From Hyaloperonospora brassicae (Eukaryota > Oomycota > Peronosporomycetes > Peronosporales > Peronosporaceae), in the NCBI GenBank assembly GCA_947650285.1, contig CANTFL010001018.1, forward strand, positions 62,001 to 126,000: a stretch of 64,000 nt of DNA. The letters are read 5' to 3'. Below are positions 10,163 through 21,295 of the stretch, one piece after another; position 1 is the stretch's first letter, and each line of letters begins with the position of its first letter. A program made the position numbers and the translations under genes. The notes beneath the pieces were generated by a model, which did no database searches, was not told the DNA's origin, and saw only the letters and a list, made by a program, of their open reading frames with translations.

Positions 10163-12133
10163 CTAGCAAACGCGTCGAATCACGACAGCCCAGTTGGACT
10201 CATCGTAGTAGCTCGACTGTACTTCGGCATTGCCCGCAAGCTCCACCAAGGTTTCTAATTCCCCTTGCTTGAACATGTGACAATAACGCTGGACTACGCG
10301 GTCTTCTTTCGTTGCAACGACGTCTCGATCGATGTCGCTGCCATTCAGTGTATCACTGTCTTCTGCACAATGTGTCTCGATATCCGCAGCCTCATCACTT
10401 GTCTCCGCGTTCGTTGTGGCTCTTGGATCTGCTTGAGCAGTACCTGCAAAACGCTTGTCGAGATTCCAAGGAACCATGAAGTCTTGTCGACCTTCGTCAA
10501 AACGGCGACGAGAGCCCTTCATCTGCTCATGTGCCCATGCGTAAATGATCGCTTGTCCATTCACACGGACAATGCGAAGCAGCTCTTTCACTGCCGCGAG
10601 TCGGTGGTCCAGCGTGCTGAGGTGATGGAGGACTGCAATTGATAGGGCAGCATCGCACGAGTTGGACCGCAGCGGAACAGCCAGTGCGTCACACACTATC
10701 GCTTCAAGACCTCGACCGCGACAAATATCCACGAGACGCGAACTGCGATCGCCACCGACAACGAAACTCTGCGACGGATCGACGCACTTCATGTACTTTC
10801 CATTTCCGCAGCCAACGTCGGCAATCATTGAGCCGCTTGGTAGGGATGCTACGAACCGACCGACTTTCGGCCAGGGGCTGTGCCGGGTGCTGCTGAAGTG
10901 CGCTGCTACGGTCTCGTAGAACTCGTGCACGTACTGCTGCTCCAGCGCAGTAGGTGCCAAGCTCGTAAGACCTTTTGTCCGAGTCGTTTGCTCCTGTTGA
11001 TCCAGTCCCTCCCGTCTCGGCGTATCGCACTGTGATGGAAACGGACACTTGCACGGTCCTGAGCGAATCTTACGGAACGTGATGCTCAGTCGTCGCTGGC
11101 GGGCCACCTGCTTCCCATCAATGACATCAAACAGACGCGGCACAATGGCATGTTCCCAGTCGTAGCGACTGGCTTCGCTCATCACGGCCATGGACCGAGC
11201 TGGCAAGACCACACCTTCGTTCTGATCGCTGGCCGGGCATCGAAAGTCCATGACCACTTGACTTGCAAGACTGAGCGTTGCAATCGTTGTCGTGAACGCT
11301 GAGTGCGTATCCGTGTGGAAAGCAATGCCCTGTCCCGGCAGGTACTCGTTCACCGTAATCTGGTCGGGCGTTTCCCCGTCCATGATCCCACACGCGGCGA
11401 TCTTTGCCACAATCGGCTGCAGCACTGACGGAATTGGATCGGCCATTGGCTTTGTCGGGTCACACCGCCTCGTGTCGTACTGAAACTCGTAGCCAAAGTG
11501 CTGCACTTGCCTCGCTCGAATCGTCTTTGCCCAGTGCACCTTATCGTCTCGATCAAAGTACTCCACACACGCCGCTTCCTCTGCGCTCGCGATGAACTCG
11601 ACCGCTAGTCGCAGTCCTGGAACCCGTAGCCCCGGGAGCCCATCGTCCAGTTGCACATTGCACACCCTCTCGAGGCGGTCCCGCGCTTCTTGCGCCGTCC
11701 GCAGCATTGCAAACTCCGCGTACATTAAACGCTGTTGCAGCAGCTCACAGGGCTTTGCATGAAGCAGCGCCCGCAACTTTGTGGCAGTGGCCACGTCCTC
11801 GAGCTCCAGTAGTACAGTACGACGCGACCCACTGCCATAGAGCACGCGGCTGACGACGGCAGTGGCAGTGGCCGCGTTCGTGTCCATGAAGTTATCCCTT
11901 GTGGGCGATGCCGCGATTGGGGTACGGAGCAACTGGAGCACAAACGGCACGAGCTGAGGCGGTGCGATCGTCTCGTCCTTCACGCGGCGACTCATTGTGA
12001 GCTTCAGGAACGGACTCGGCCGCTTGTCCACGACAAAGTCGGCCACTGTGGGCTGAAGGTCCGACGCGGCGTCGCTCCCTCTGTGGCCATTGGGCAGCGC
12101 TGGAGCCACTGGTGGGCTCGAGGACGTTGCCAT
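10163..12133 (-). CDS. ALKBH8: ALKBH8: RRM-like / AlkB dioxygenase / Trm9-type methyltransferase
   Basis: One intronless frame of 656 residues starting MATSSSPPVAP. Domains in order: a diverged RRM-like fold (about 90-145, with RTVLLELEDVATATKLRALL); an AlkB-type Fe(II)/2-oxoglutarate dioxygenase (about 165-357) with the metal triad H273-x-D275 in GIAFHTDTHS and H328 in DWEHAIVP, and 2OG-binding arginines in RRLSITFRKI; a small Cys motif CKCPFPSQC (361-369) also seen in animal ALKBH8; and a Trm9-like methyltransferase (about 395-655) with SAM motif DVGCGNGKY (439-447). In animals the methyltransferase with TRM112 makes mcm5U at the wobble position and the dioxygenase hydroxylates it further. 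An acidic insert (about 575-620) interrupts the methyltransferase. All key residues are present. Confidence 0.93.
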   Translation of the reverse strand: MATSSSPPVAPALPNGHRGSDAASDLQPTVADFVVDKRPSPFLKLTMSRRVKDETIAPPQLVPFVLQLLRTPIAASPTRDNFMDTNAATATAVVSRVLYGSGSRRTVLLELEDVATATKLRALLHAKPCELLQQRLMYAEFAMLRTAQEARDRLERVCNVQLDDGLPGLRVPGLRLAVEFIASAEEAACVEYFDRDDKVHWAKTIRARQVQHFGYEFQYDTRRCDPTKPMADPIPSVLQPIVAKIAACGIMDGETPDQITVNEYLPGQGIAFHTDTHSAFTTTIATLSLASQVVMDFRCPASDQNEGVVLPARSMAVMSEASRYDWEHAIVPRLFDVIDGKQVARQRRLSITFRKIRSGPCKCPFPSQCDTPRREGLDQQEQTTRTKGLTSLAPTALEQQYVHEFYETVAAHFSSTRHSPWPKVGRFVASLPSGSMIADVGCGNGKYMKCVDPSQSFVVGGDRSSRLVDICRGRGLEAIVCDALAVPLRSNSCDAALSIAVLHHLSTLDHRLAAVKELLRIVRVNGQAIIYAWAHEQMKGSRRRFDEGRQDFMVPWNLDKRFAGTAQADPRATTNAETSDEAADIETHCAEDSDTLNGSDIDRDVVATKEDRVVQRYCHMFKQGELETLVELAGNAEVQSSYYDESNWAVVIRRVC

Positions 12134-12291
12134 GTTTCGAAACGGTCGGTGGACTGGTATTGGAGAGGTTGGTGGGGTGTTGTTGATCCTGTCAGAGTCG
12201 ATAGGTGGGACGCGATCGGTTTCAACGAGCGACGAAGCGCTGAAGGGAACAACGACTTGTGGAGGGCGAGACGTTTATGGCAGAGAAAGCC

Positions 12292-12292
<1 letters not shown>

Positions 12293-12333
<41 letters not shown>
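12293..12333. repeat. (TCTG)n microsatellite in the ALKBH8 5' flank
   Basis: About ten uninterrupted copies of TCTG on the plus strand (CAGA on the sense strand of ALKBH8), 160-200 bp upstream of the ALKBH8 start codon, so probably in its promoter or 5' UTR. Confidence 0.9.
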
Positions 12334-12760
12334 TCTGTGCCCTTTTGTCTTTGTTTGATCTGCGCCATTATTGAAGAGGACTTCGTATTGAAAAGCTCGA
12401 CAAGCACTTCCCGAGAGACCAGTGCCCGCATTGACTTTACACGGCACGACACGAGACGACTGAGCAATGTGTTTGGCGACGATAGGCGGTGGCTCAGTCA
12501 CCAAGAACTCGAATGCGAGCAGCGCGTGCTATCGCACGTCTGCCCTTTGTTCTCGTTTGGTCCGTCATCTCCGCTCTTGCTTTGTTCCCACGTAACGGTT
12601 CGGCCTCAGTAGCAGACTATCGTCAACAGCACTGCAACGCGTGAACGTCTTTACAACGTTCAACAGCTGCATCAAAACAACTCAATCATACTCGAGATCA
12701 TCTGCACTTGCAGGAGACGTCCTGTGCCTATGTAAAGGCCAACTTTGATAGTCGATCCCC

Positions 12761-13104
12761 TTAGGTCGAGACACAGCTTAACAGCCCAACACGAGTGGTA
12801 TCGGCCTCGACGTATTCGGTACCATTCGTAGCTACTGTTGTATTGTCCAATATATAGTGACCGACTGCTCGCACCTCACCTGACATTGAAGTGTCGGACA
12901 GTTGAAGACAGACGAGACGGTCTGTCAAGTCATCAGTGGCAGACTGAGCGCGTGAAAGATCGTATGTATTTCGTCCAATCAAGTACGACGAAACACGTAC
13001 CGATCCAGTCACAGGCGCATTAAACCTATCGAACGAGCAAAGGCAAAGACCCTCAAATATGATACCCCTCTCGCCACAAGCGACTTGGAATCCCCACAAC
13101 CCAT
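12761..13104 (-). CDS. Possible small spliced gene with an N-myristoylation-like start (uncertain)
   Basis: Reading from the ATG at 13104 gives MGCGDSKSL, a Gly2/Cys3 start like those of N-myristoylated proteins. A GTATCA donor, then a GTACGT donor with a CAG acceptor 57 bp on, and a GTGAGG donor with an ACAG acceptor can be chosen so that about 60-70 residues stay in frame to a TAA at 12761. The last two introns are multiples of three, so most of the region is also one open frame of 112 codons. No domain is recognised. It starts 128 bp from the divergent nucleoside transporter, so a shared promoter is possible. Without transcripts this may be a chance ORF. Confidence 0.3.
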
Positions 13105-13232
13105 TCGAAGAGCTCCAAAACCGATTCCAGAAAAAGACGTCTGAAAACGAGATCAGAAGATAGCGATTCCCTCGTCGGCATTCCGTTACTAGTCAGTCAG
13201 TGAGTCAGACTTGACGCGCTCGAATCGCCAAC

Positions 13233-14660
13233 ATGCGCGAGCGCTTTGCAACAGTCGTGTTGATCGTTTTCTTCTTCATTGGCATTGGCTCGTCGCTGCC
13301 ATGGAACGTGTTCATCACGGCGCAGAGCTATTTCCAGCACCGGCTATCGGGTACCACGTACGAAGACTCGTTCCTCAATTGGTTCAGTATGGCCTTCAAC
13401 GTGAGTACGCTCATGACGATGCTCGTGCGCACGGCGGTGATTGCCGAGCGCATGACGAGTGCCGTGCACACGGTCTTCTTCGCTCTGGTGGTTATCATGG
13501 GCGTCATGTCCATGCACTGCGCCTGGACGCGCATGCCGGAATTCCAAGGTCCGGGTGCACCGAACCAACGACAGTGATGAACCCACTTGATACTGACTCT
13601 TTTTACGTTGGTTTTCTGCTCGTGTGGTGGCTCTGCTGTTGCAGGGTACTCGTTCTTTCATATGACTGTGATTAGCATTTTGCTCGTCGCCTGTGCTTCA
13701 ACACTGATGCAAGAAGGACTGCTTCGCATTGTCGCGACGTTTCCAGCTCGGTACACTCAGGCGGTCGTAAGCGGTCAGAGTTTTGCTGGATTGGCAGTGT
13801 CGCTGTCGAATTTCGTCATTCTGTGGGCAGGAGGCGATAGGGACGTCGCTTCGGGGCGCGACTTGCACGCAAGTGCCGACCTGAGCGCGTTCACGTACTT
13901 TGCGCTCGTGTTTCTCACGCTGGTGCTCTGTCTGCTGTCGTTTGCTGCACTCACGCGCATGCACTTGTTCCGTCACTACCAGCGGGCAGAGTGTTCCAGT
14001 CCATCGGTGAAAGACGACAACGAGGACGCAGCTTTGAGTGAAGCCGAGACAATTGACACGTTCGATGCGTCTCCACGGGAACGACTGCTGGGCGAAGCAG
14101 CCACGAGCCCAAAGGTCGACATGCTGCACATTGCCTACAAGATCCGCTTGTACGCGGCGGCGACGTTCAGTATCTTTCTCGTGACGCTCAGTGTCTTCCC
14201 TGGTGTCACGTCGGCGATCAAGCCGGTGCACCCGAAGCACAGTCTCTTTGACGCCAAGTTGTTCACGCCGTTCACGTTGATATTGTTCAACTCGTCGGAC
14301 TTTGTCGCGCGGCTGTCGGCGTCCTGGTGGCCCGAGCTCGGCCAGAAGAAGCTCTTGCTCGCGAGCATTGCGCGAGCGCTCTTTGTCCCGCTTTTGATGC
14401 TCTGCAACCTGCAGAACAAGTCGCATCAAGTGGTCACGACAGTAATCTTCCAGAGTGACGTGCTGGCTCTGCTGTTCATCGCCAGTTGCGCCTACACGAA
14501 CGGACTGCTGTGTACATTGGCGTTTATGGAGTACCCGCGTTTGTTCCACAAGAACGCAGAGAAGGAACTGGGCGGCAGTATCGTCTTTTTCATGCTATCG
14601 GTGGGGCTTACAGCAGGTTCGCTCATGTCGTTCGTGCTTTGTGCCCTGTTGAAGCCATAA
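13233..14660 (+). CDS. Equilibrative nucleoside transporter (SLC29/ENT family)
   Basis: Two exons, 13233-13548 and 13645-14660, separated by a 96-bp intron ending TTGCAG, give 443 residues, the usual ENT length. An alternative donor 6 bp downstream (13555) keeps the same phase and would add two residues. Many hydrophobic spans are visible. ENT hallmarks include the first span with the GSSLPWNVFITAQSYF motif and the stretch LMQEGLLRIVATFPARYTQAVVSGQSFAG. A long acidic cytosolic loop separates the first six spans from the last five. ENTs carry nucleosides or nucleobases across membranes by facilitated diffusion or proton coupling; substrate and membrane cannot be read here. Confidence 0.9.
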
Positions 14661-14788
14661 CCTCTTTCCGAGAATATAGTACACACCCATATGCTTGCGC
14701 AGAATTTGGCCCCAGTACTCTTTTTTTGCTGCGACACGAGTGGCGATATCTCTCTAAATTGATACTTGACACCGGGACAGACACTTAC

Positions 14789-17084
14789 ATGACGTCAAAG
14801 CTCGAGTACTTGCAGCGCTACATGTCCAGTAGTAGCGGCGGCGGTACGCGTCGTTGGTGCCTCCAAGATGCACCAATATGTAGCCAAGACACTCACCTAT
14901 CTCATGTGTATCGTTTCGTGCTTTGGCGTAGACGCTGTGGCGAAGGAGAAGACAAAGAAGACGAAGACGAAGAAGAAAAAGAGCAAAAGGACCAAAAGTG
15001 CGCCGTTGGGCACGCACGTTGTGGACGCCGACGACGCGTGGGAGCTGTCGGCGCCGCCTCAGGAGACCATTGAGAGGAAGTGGGAGCTCGATGCAGCCGA
15101 AGATGAGCTGCCGTTGGTCGTGACGGTGGACGGAGAGGACGAGCGCGTGGATGCTCAGGACCTGCCGGTCTACGTGGACTCGGACAAGTACTTGGACGAG
15201 TTGCAGGGCAAGAAGACGACGCAGAAGTCGCTGGACGATGAGGATTTGTCCCCGCCTCGTAAAAAAGGAGTCGAAGGATGTCACGGGAGTAGAGAAAGCG
15301 ACGATGGAGTCTCGTCGGTGCGAAAGCCAAAGAACACAGACGATGTGTCGATACAAAATGGCTGGAAAGATGATTGCCAGCCGTCTACGAGGCAGACAGG
15401 AGCTTGCTCCGACGAGAGCGGAGAGGATACCGTGCTACCGAAGCGACTGGGGCGGGAGCAGCAGCCTCAAAGGGGTAAGGAACGGAGTGAAGATGCTTCG
15501 CCACCTAGACGACCTGCGCGGGTAAAGCGGAATGAAGATGCTTCGCCACCTAGACGACCTGCGCGGGTAAAGCGAAATGAAGACGCTTCACCGCCGCGTC
15601 GAGGCAGGGAGAAGACAAAGTCGCTGCAGCATAGTCGAGATGATGATAATGAAAACGGTGCTGGATCTTCGAGTGCTCGAGGTCCTGACGTCAAGAAGAC
15701 GCAAGACGCCTCCTCGATGGAATCGCATCACATGACTAACGGATCGAAGCAGGAGGACCAAAAGCGTCAACACGGACCGTCTTCGTCGCCTGCTGCACTT
15801 GACCGCCAGCGTCGCGTCGATTCTCTTGGCCGAGACATTCCTCCTCGCCGTAGTCGAAAAGAGAGGCGGTCTCCTTCAGCGTGCAGCAATAACGACGCTA
15901 CCAGCAAGCGCCACAACAACAAAGCTGCTAGTAGTCGAAGCAGAAGCTGCAGTCGAGGCCGAAGTCGTGGCCACAACCGGAGCAGAAGTCGAGGCCGTGG
16001 CAGCGACCGTGACCGTAAACGTGACAGGAACCGGGACCGAAGTGCAGATGTTTCTCCTGTAAGGAGAAGACGTCGAAGCCGTAGTCCAATGCAACGTGCA
16101 CGCCATCATCGCAGCAGTCGCTCTCCGTCCATTCGTAAAGCACGCTCGCCCAAAAGGTCAAAGGAGCGAGACTTGCATGAACGAAACAGGAGGCACCGCT
16201 CGTCGTCTGTACATCGCTCCCGATCACGCTCGGGGAGTGCAAAGCGTCGATCTCCACAGCATGAGTCAGCAGCTGCAAAGGAGAAAGGGTTGCCCGACAA
16301 GCAAGATGGTCGTATGGGTTCGCGCACGGATATCATCGCACCACCTGCGCTCGATGGTGATGTCAAGAGCGTATCGCGCGAAGATACAAGGCATGCGAAA
16401 GAAACGAAGGAGTCGAAAGCTACGCGTCTTGACGATAAGGAAGTGAAGCGAGCTGGGCTGTTCACTGCTGCGGAATTCGATCGCCAACGTGAGGTTGCGG
16501 CAAAGCTGAAGGACGGCCTGCATGGTGCTGATGCCTCCGAGATGGGTGCGAACGCTGAGACGGTATACCGCGACAAGCGCGGTCGCAAACTGGACATGCT
16601 GAACGAGCTCGTTCGGCAACAGGAAGTCTTGGATGGCAAACGCAAGCGCAAGGAGCGTGAAGAGTATGAATGGGGCACAGGTGAAGTACAGAAGCGCGAG
16701 CGCAAGTCGCAGCAGGAGCTGATTGAGCAGATGAAGAGTGCTCCATTTGCTCGCCACGAAGACGACGAAGAGCTCGAGCGCAAGCGTCGAGGACGGGTGC
16801 GCGCCTTCGATCCCATGCATAGTAAGCTTTTCCAGGAGAATGCGCTGGACGCAGACAAGACCACGAACGCAGCGAAAAGCAAACGAGGTAAGAAGAAGGC
16901 GACTCAGGCCAAGCCAAAGTACGCAGGTCCACCTGCTCCGCCGAACCGCTTTGGGATCGTGCCGGGCTACCGCTGGGACGGTGTTGTGCGAGGTACCAAC
17001 TGGGAAGAGAAGATCATGATGCGGCAGAATGCACACGCAGCAGTGAGCGAAGAAGCGTACAAGTACGCAGTTGCTGACATGTAA
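14789..17084 (+). CDS. BUD13: BUD13 homologue, RES-complex splicing factor
   Basis: Exon 1 (14789-14843) encodes MTSKLEYLQRYMSSSSGG, matching the family's N-terminal (K)xEYLxRY signature. An 88-bp intron (GTACGC...GCGTAG, 14844-14931) in phase 1 joins it to the long exon 14932-17084, giving 735 residues. A one-exon model from 14868 would lose the conserved N-terminus and start inside the intron. The middle is Arg/Ser/Asp-rich with DASPPRR repeats and RS dipeptides, as in other BUD13 proteins. The C-terminal Bud13 domain (about the last 200 residues) ends in PPAPPNRFGIVPGYRWDGV and GTNWEEKI. BUD13 with SNU17 and PML1 forms the RES complex that supports spliceosome activation. Confidence 0.92.
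15489..15600 (+). repeat. In-frame 45-bp tandem repeat inside BUD13
   Basis: Two nearly identical 45-bp copies (15489-15533 and 15534-15578) and a partial, diverged third encode repeats of EDASPPRRPARVKRN. The first two copies differ at only one or two bases, so the duplication is recent or kept uniform. Confidence 0.85.
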
Positions 17085-17357
17085 TGCATGACCGAGGCGG
17101 TCGATCTTGCTGGGTCCATGTTGCACTGGTTGAAGTTCATGTTGACAGTAGCTTGTCCGACGTAACCGTCCGCAAAGTGGGCACGCGCCCGAAACCGCTC
17201 GTGCCACGTCACATCCGCACACTGGCTTTCAGTATGCAGCCAACAGGTGCATGTATAATCGAGGAGCTCTTTCCAGCTGCGCTCCTGGCCAGCCAATGAT
17301 CGAACCCGTGTCACGCGTGGCACCGGCCACAGCTCTCTTTCTCCCTCTCGTGCAACA

Positions 17358-18038
17358 ATGGGCCTCACGTTCGACAACTTGGACCAGGACGCCGGCCTGA
17401 AGAAGCTCAATGGGTTCCTCACGAACCGCAGCTACATTGAGGGTTTCCAGTTCAGCTCGGCCGATGCCGCGCTGTTCCAGCAGTTCTCGAGCGTGCCAGA
17501 CCCAGCCAAGTATGCGAATGTGTACCGTTGGTACGTGCACACGGCGGCCAAGTTGGGCCTGCGCTCGATCCTGAAGCCGGCGCAGAGCGGTCCGTCTGCT
17601 GGTGCTGCAAAGGCGGTCAAGAAGGCCGACAAAGAGGAGGAAGAAGACGATGAGGACGACGACCTCTTTGGGGACGACGACGACGAGGACGACGAGGCGA
17701 CGAAAGCGCTGGCGGCGAAGCGCGCCGAGGCGGCGAAAGGTGCCAAGAAGGAGAAGAAGAAGCCCGTGGAGCGCTCGCAGGTGGTGATTGAGGTGAAGCC
17801 GTGGGAGGCCGAGACGGACCTGGAAGAGCTGGCTGCAAAGATCAAGGCCCTCCCAGTGGAAGGCTTGACGTGGGGCGAGGGCCACAAGTTGGTGCCTGTG
17901 GCCTTTGGCATCAAGAAGCTACTGGTGCAGTGCATCATTATTGACGACATGGTGCTGCTGGATGACATTACCGACGCGATCCAGAGCTTTGAGGACTATG
18001 TGCAGTCGGTGGATGTGGCGTCGATGAACAAGGTGTAA
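17358..18038 (+). CDS. Translation elongation factor eEF1B beta/delta-type exchange factor
   Basis: A single exon of 226 residues starting MGLTFDNLDQDAG, 273 bp after BUD13 on the same strand. An N-terminal GST-C-like helical domain (about 1-70) is followed by a Lys/Ala linker, a highly acidic stretch (about 92-115, DDEDDDLFGDDDDEDDE) and the EF1 guanine-nucleotide-exchange domain (about 135-226) with RSQVVIEVKPWEAETDL, EGLTWGEGHKLVPVAFGIKKL and the family C-terminus QSFEDYVQSVDVASMNK. It reloads eEF1A with GTP during elongation. Length and all blocks are normal. A C/T-rich tract just upstream of the ATG is the sort of leader seen in highly expressed translation genes, but this is inference. 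Confidence 0.95.
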   Translation: MGLTFDNLDQDAGLKKLNGFLTNRSYIEGFQFSSADAALFQQFSSVPDPAKYANVYRWYVHTAAKLGLRSILKPAQSGPSAGAAKAVKKADKEEEEDDEDDDLFGDDDDEDDEATKALAAKRAEAAKGAKKEKKKPVERSQVVIEVKPWEAETDLEELAAKIKALPVEGLTWGEGHKLVPVAFGIKKLLVQCIIIDDMVLLDDITDAIQSFEDYVQSVDVASMNKV

Positions 18039-18651
18039 GTAAAAGCTGTGATTGGATACCACCTGCCGTCCATGGCCAAGCAGAAGAAGGGGGAGCGTGC
18101 GATGGACATTGCTCGTGTGTCTGCGTGGGACTGCAGTGTCTCAGTTTCCAATGCAGCGCGAGTTGTTCGCACCGCTACCCGCGACGTGTGGTCGATTGCT
18201 AGCGAACAAGTGCATAAGAAAAATGAAGCCGCGTTGACCGTTGGATGGATGTGGAATGAGTTTGTGTGTGCCATGCAGATCTTCATGCGCTGGTGGTGGA
18301 TCATGACGACAGGTTGTTGAGCTTTGTATTGGAGTTTGCATACGGTGTGCGAGCTACAGCCACAAGAGTCGATGAATAGATACTCGATTGACCAACAGAT
18401 CTCTCAAGTGCTCACCGAGTGGGGTATTGGATCGCTTCTTCGGCTTTCGTTTATGAGATGTGTAACACAGCGAGTGGCATATGCTTCGATGACAGGGCAG
18501 TTGATATGCCTTCGCCACCTTTCGTACATTCTGATTGCAGGAAGAGCGCAAGTCAATAAGCAGAACAGCTTCTTTCTTGCCACCAGCTCGACACCTCTGC
18601 GGTCAAAGCCCGTGGTGATCAATCGCACGTAGCGACTTCTCAACCTGGTTG
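18039..18651. other. Intergenic, convergent 3' flanks
   Basis: The stretch lies between the stops of eEF1B (plus) and TRM10 (minus). The frames present (up to about 100 codons) show no recognisable protein and overlap each other on both strands. Nothing else was identified. Confidence 0.6.
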
Positions 18652-19912
18652 TCATGCTGCTGCATCCCATAGCCACAGGTCCAAACTCTCTGTCGGAGAC
18701 ACTTCTCCTCCCGGCCTTTCTGGTACACCGTCATCCAGCTCCGTCTTGTTTCCTACATGCCGGCCAGAAACGACTTGCTTTGCTTGACCTGACTTTGACG
18801 CTGCTGAAAATAGCATTTGCTGCTTCTGCCGACGTCGCAGAGCTTTCCGCCCCACTTGGCTTCGCTTACGCTGTAACAAGATAGCCGCCGTCATCCTCGA
18901 GCTCTGAATCACACACACACTCATGCATCGCGTACCTGTGGCAGCGCAAGCTCCAGTACTCGTGACCAATCGTCAATCTCGCGACTGACAATCAGCACGT
19001 CGACTACCGTGTTCACATTCAGAATATGGTCCAGTCGCTCTGGAACATTCTCCTGAATCGGCAGTCGAACTGTCGGGACACCAGCGTGGACGGCAGCATC
19101 AAGCGTTGCTCCCTGCAAACGCACACACACACACACCGACAGTAGCATCAACTTTGTGCACGTGTCGACACACTACTTTGACTCACTTCTCATGGCAATC
19201 TGCGCACCTTTTTGCGCGATTTGTCCACAAGACCACCAATTACGTATACCTTCTCAGGATCGATCTTGTCCAGCACATGTGGCGAATCCGGCGATAAATA
19301 CACGAGTTGGTCCGCCTGAAAGTGTTCGGTAATACTGTTACCATTGCGTCGCCACTGAACATGCCAGTGGCTGGCGCCAAAGCGGTCCAACGAGTGCTCT
19401 AATTGCTCGCTGGGATTGCAAAAGATCAGCTGAAACGGGTCTGGCATCTTTTTTACAGCACCGTAACAGAGTTTCAGCTGTTTGGCCAAACTGCGAAGCT
19501 CCTTCTCGTTCATGAGGCTGTCGAAGCTCAAATCAATGGCAATGCGCTGACTGGAACTGTCTGAAGCAGCCGCTCGTTCGAGACGCTGCTGGGTCTCGTG
19601 TTTCTCGATGGTCTCTTGGTTCAGGTGAGCATAGCGCTGCTCTATTGGGATAGAGACGTTGTAAGTTACGGTTAGTCCATGTTTGTATAACGTGCTCTAA
19701 TCTCGTTCGGTACCTGCAGTCATCGCGTGGAGTAGCGCATAGCGTTCCTTCTTGTGGCGCTCACGTCTCAAGCGCCGCGGTTGCTGACCTGATCTGCTTC
19801 GTTGAGGTGTGGATGTCATGGGAGGAGATGCAGGCGGAGTTGCAACGGCCACGTCGAGCTCTGTAGCGTCGACAGGGTCGCGGCACGAAGCCTCTGACGG
19901 TGGTGTCACCAT
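18652..19912 (-). CDS. TRM10: TRM10-type tRNA (purine-9 N1) methyltransferase
   Basis: Four exons keep frame: 19912-19714, 19641-19208, 19112-18936 and 18870-18652, with introns of 72, 95 and 65 bp and donors GTACCG, GTGCGC and GTACGC; 342 residues in all. The N-terminus is low-complexity then basic (RRLRRERHKKERY). The SPOUT catalytic region shows IAIDLSFDSLMNEKE, LVYLSPDSPHVLDKIDPEK and VYVIGGLVDKS, then TVRLPIQENV and LPQRKR. The acceptor at 18871 is preferred over one at 18904 because it restores the conserved LPQRK and avoids a 32-bp intron. TRM10 methylates N1 of G9 and/or A9 in tRNA; which base is not predictable here. The basic C-terminal tail is probably RNA-binding. Confidence 0.9.
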
Positions 19913-20042
19913 GGTGGTCCGACTGAAAAGCGCATCTAATCGATCGATAGCGTACTGTAAAGGGTGATCTATTCGATTGCAAATAGCGGATTTCTCCACC
20001 TCGCCGTGCCAATGTAGTTGTTAGAGCGGTCTCATATCCTGA

Positions 20043-21130
20043 AGTTGATCGTCGGTTCTTACATACGGCCTGAAAAATAGGCACCTGATGCAGGTCATAG
20101 CGAATGGTCAGGTCTTGAGGACGTGAAGAGAGCGAGAAGAAGTGAACAGTGCGAGAGGAAGTGTTATGACAGAGGTGAACGACGGATTGAGCGCGCGGAT
20201 AACGTTTTGCGTAGAGGCATATGTTTGTAATGACTAGCGTGCCGTTGCTTCGACCAGCAATAAGTCGGTTGTAGGGCTTATCGTGCAATCCACATCCACC
20301 GGCTCTGCACTCACTGGAATGTGTGCCAAGGAAGAGCTTGTGCAATGAGCGATGTTCATGATGCAGACACTGAGAAGCGCAATCAATGTAATATTGCAAG
20401 GCGTGAGCACATCTCCGAAAAGCCCACGGAGGTCATTGCCAGCTGCTGGAATGCGATATTCTGATACTAATGCAACAAGTTACACCAATTCAACATAACT
20501 CACTTGATTGTCTGTCTGTCTGTCACACCGGCAAAGCAATTGAAACACAAACAGCATAACCATATGCGTATCACGAAACGCACCCACACGGTATGGCCGC
20601 ATACTGTCCTCCATCTGGCGCGCGAAAGGGTACGATACCGCTAACACGCACGATATCCTGCTACGCTGCATATCTGCCGTTGGTTGTTCGGTCAACACAC
20701 AACGTGTCGATCGTATCTTCGACAGGTCGACAACGGGAGACTGACAGTCAGTCCGATGGCACATCAGATGTTGACGTTCGACTGGGCGACTCTGACCTCC
20801 GTGTCTGACATGACACAGTCGGTATGAACAAAGACAGTCCGTCTTCAAGGAATCGTCGATCAAGTCAGTGAGGGGACACTGACTGCTGCACAACGAGTGC
20901 AGCGGGTCGACTGCATTGTCAATGCTTTGTGCAGCACGGCGGGGGATAGCCGCCGCAAGGAAACGCCGACGACGAGGAACCACTCACGTGATTGTCATTG
21001 GGCCCGAAGAGAGCGGGCGGGCGTTCTCTCGTTGACGACAACGCCACACGGTCGTCGATCGTTGGGGCGAGATGGGACCAACAATTTGATGCCTTGCGCA
21101 CGGAAAAGACTCGTGAATCGGACAAGTGCA
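20043..21130 (-). other. Unresolved, possibly spliced minus-strand gene
   Basis: Several protein-like stretches lie on the minus strand. One beginning MHLSDSRVFSVRKASN (from 21131) runs to a GTGAGT donor near 20995. Two further GTGAGT donors lie near 20505 and 20308. A frame around 20060-20400 reads LHKLFLGTHS, then RLIAGRSNGTLVITNI, pieces that resemble beta-propeller strands. I could not join these into one consistent model and recognise no family. It may be a WD40-type gene, a decayed gene or chance. It lies upstream of, and on the same strand as, TRM10. Confidence 0.25.
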
Positions 21131-21295
21131 TTGCAGCAGTAGCAGCCCGAGCGACTTGGCCAGTTCAGTTAGTTGGTAATGAATGAACACGAAAGGATTC
21201 GGTCGCCAGTTGGCAGGATAGACTTCCGCCTGCGGACAAGGGACACATTGGTCAGGAGAGACGTTTGGGTATTCTGCCACAACCAGTCGACCAGT

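Noticed and set aside
13698..14549. 283-codon minus-strand frame inside the nucleoside transporter
   Set aside because: Composition is Arg/Gln-rich as expected from the antisense of a membrane protein; no domain was recognised.
18904..18935. 32-bp intron in TRM10
   Set aside because: It is too short for a normal intron and gives a non-conserved junction; the acceptor at 18871 restores LPQRK with a 65-bp intron.
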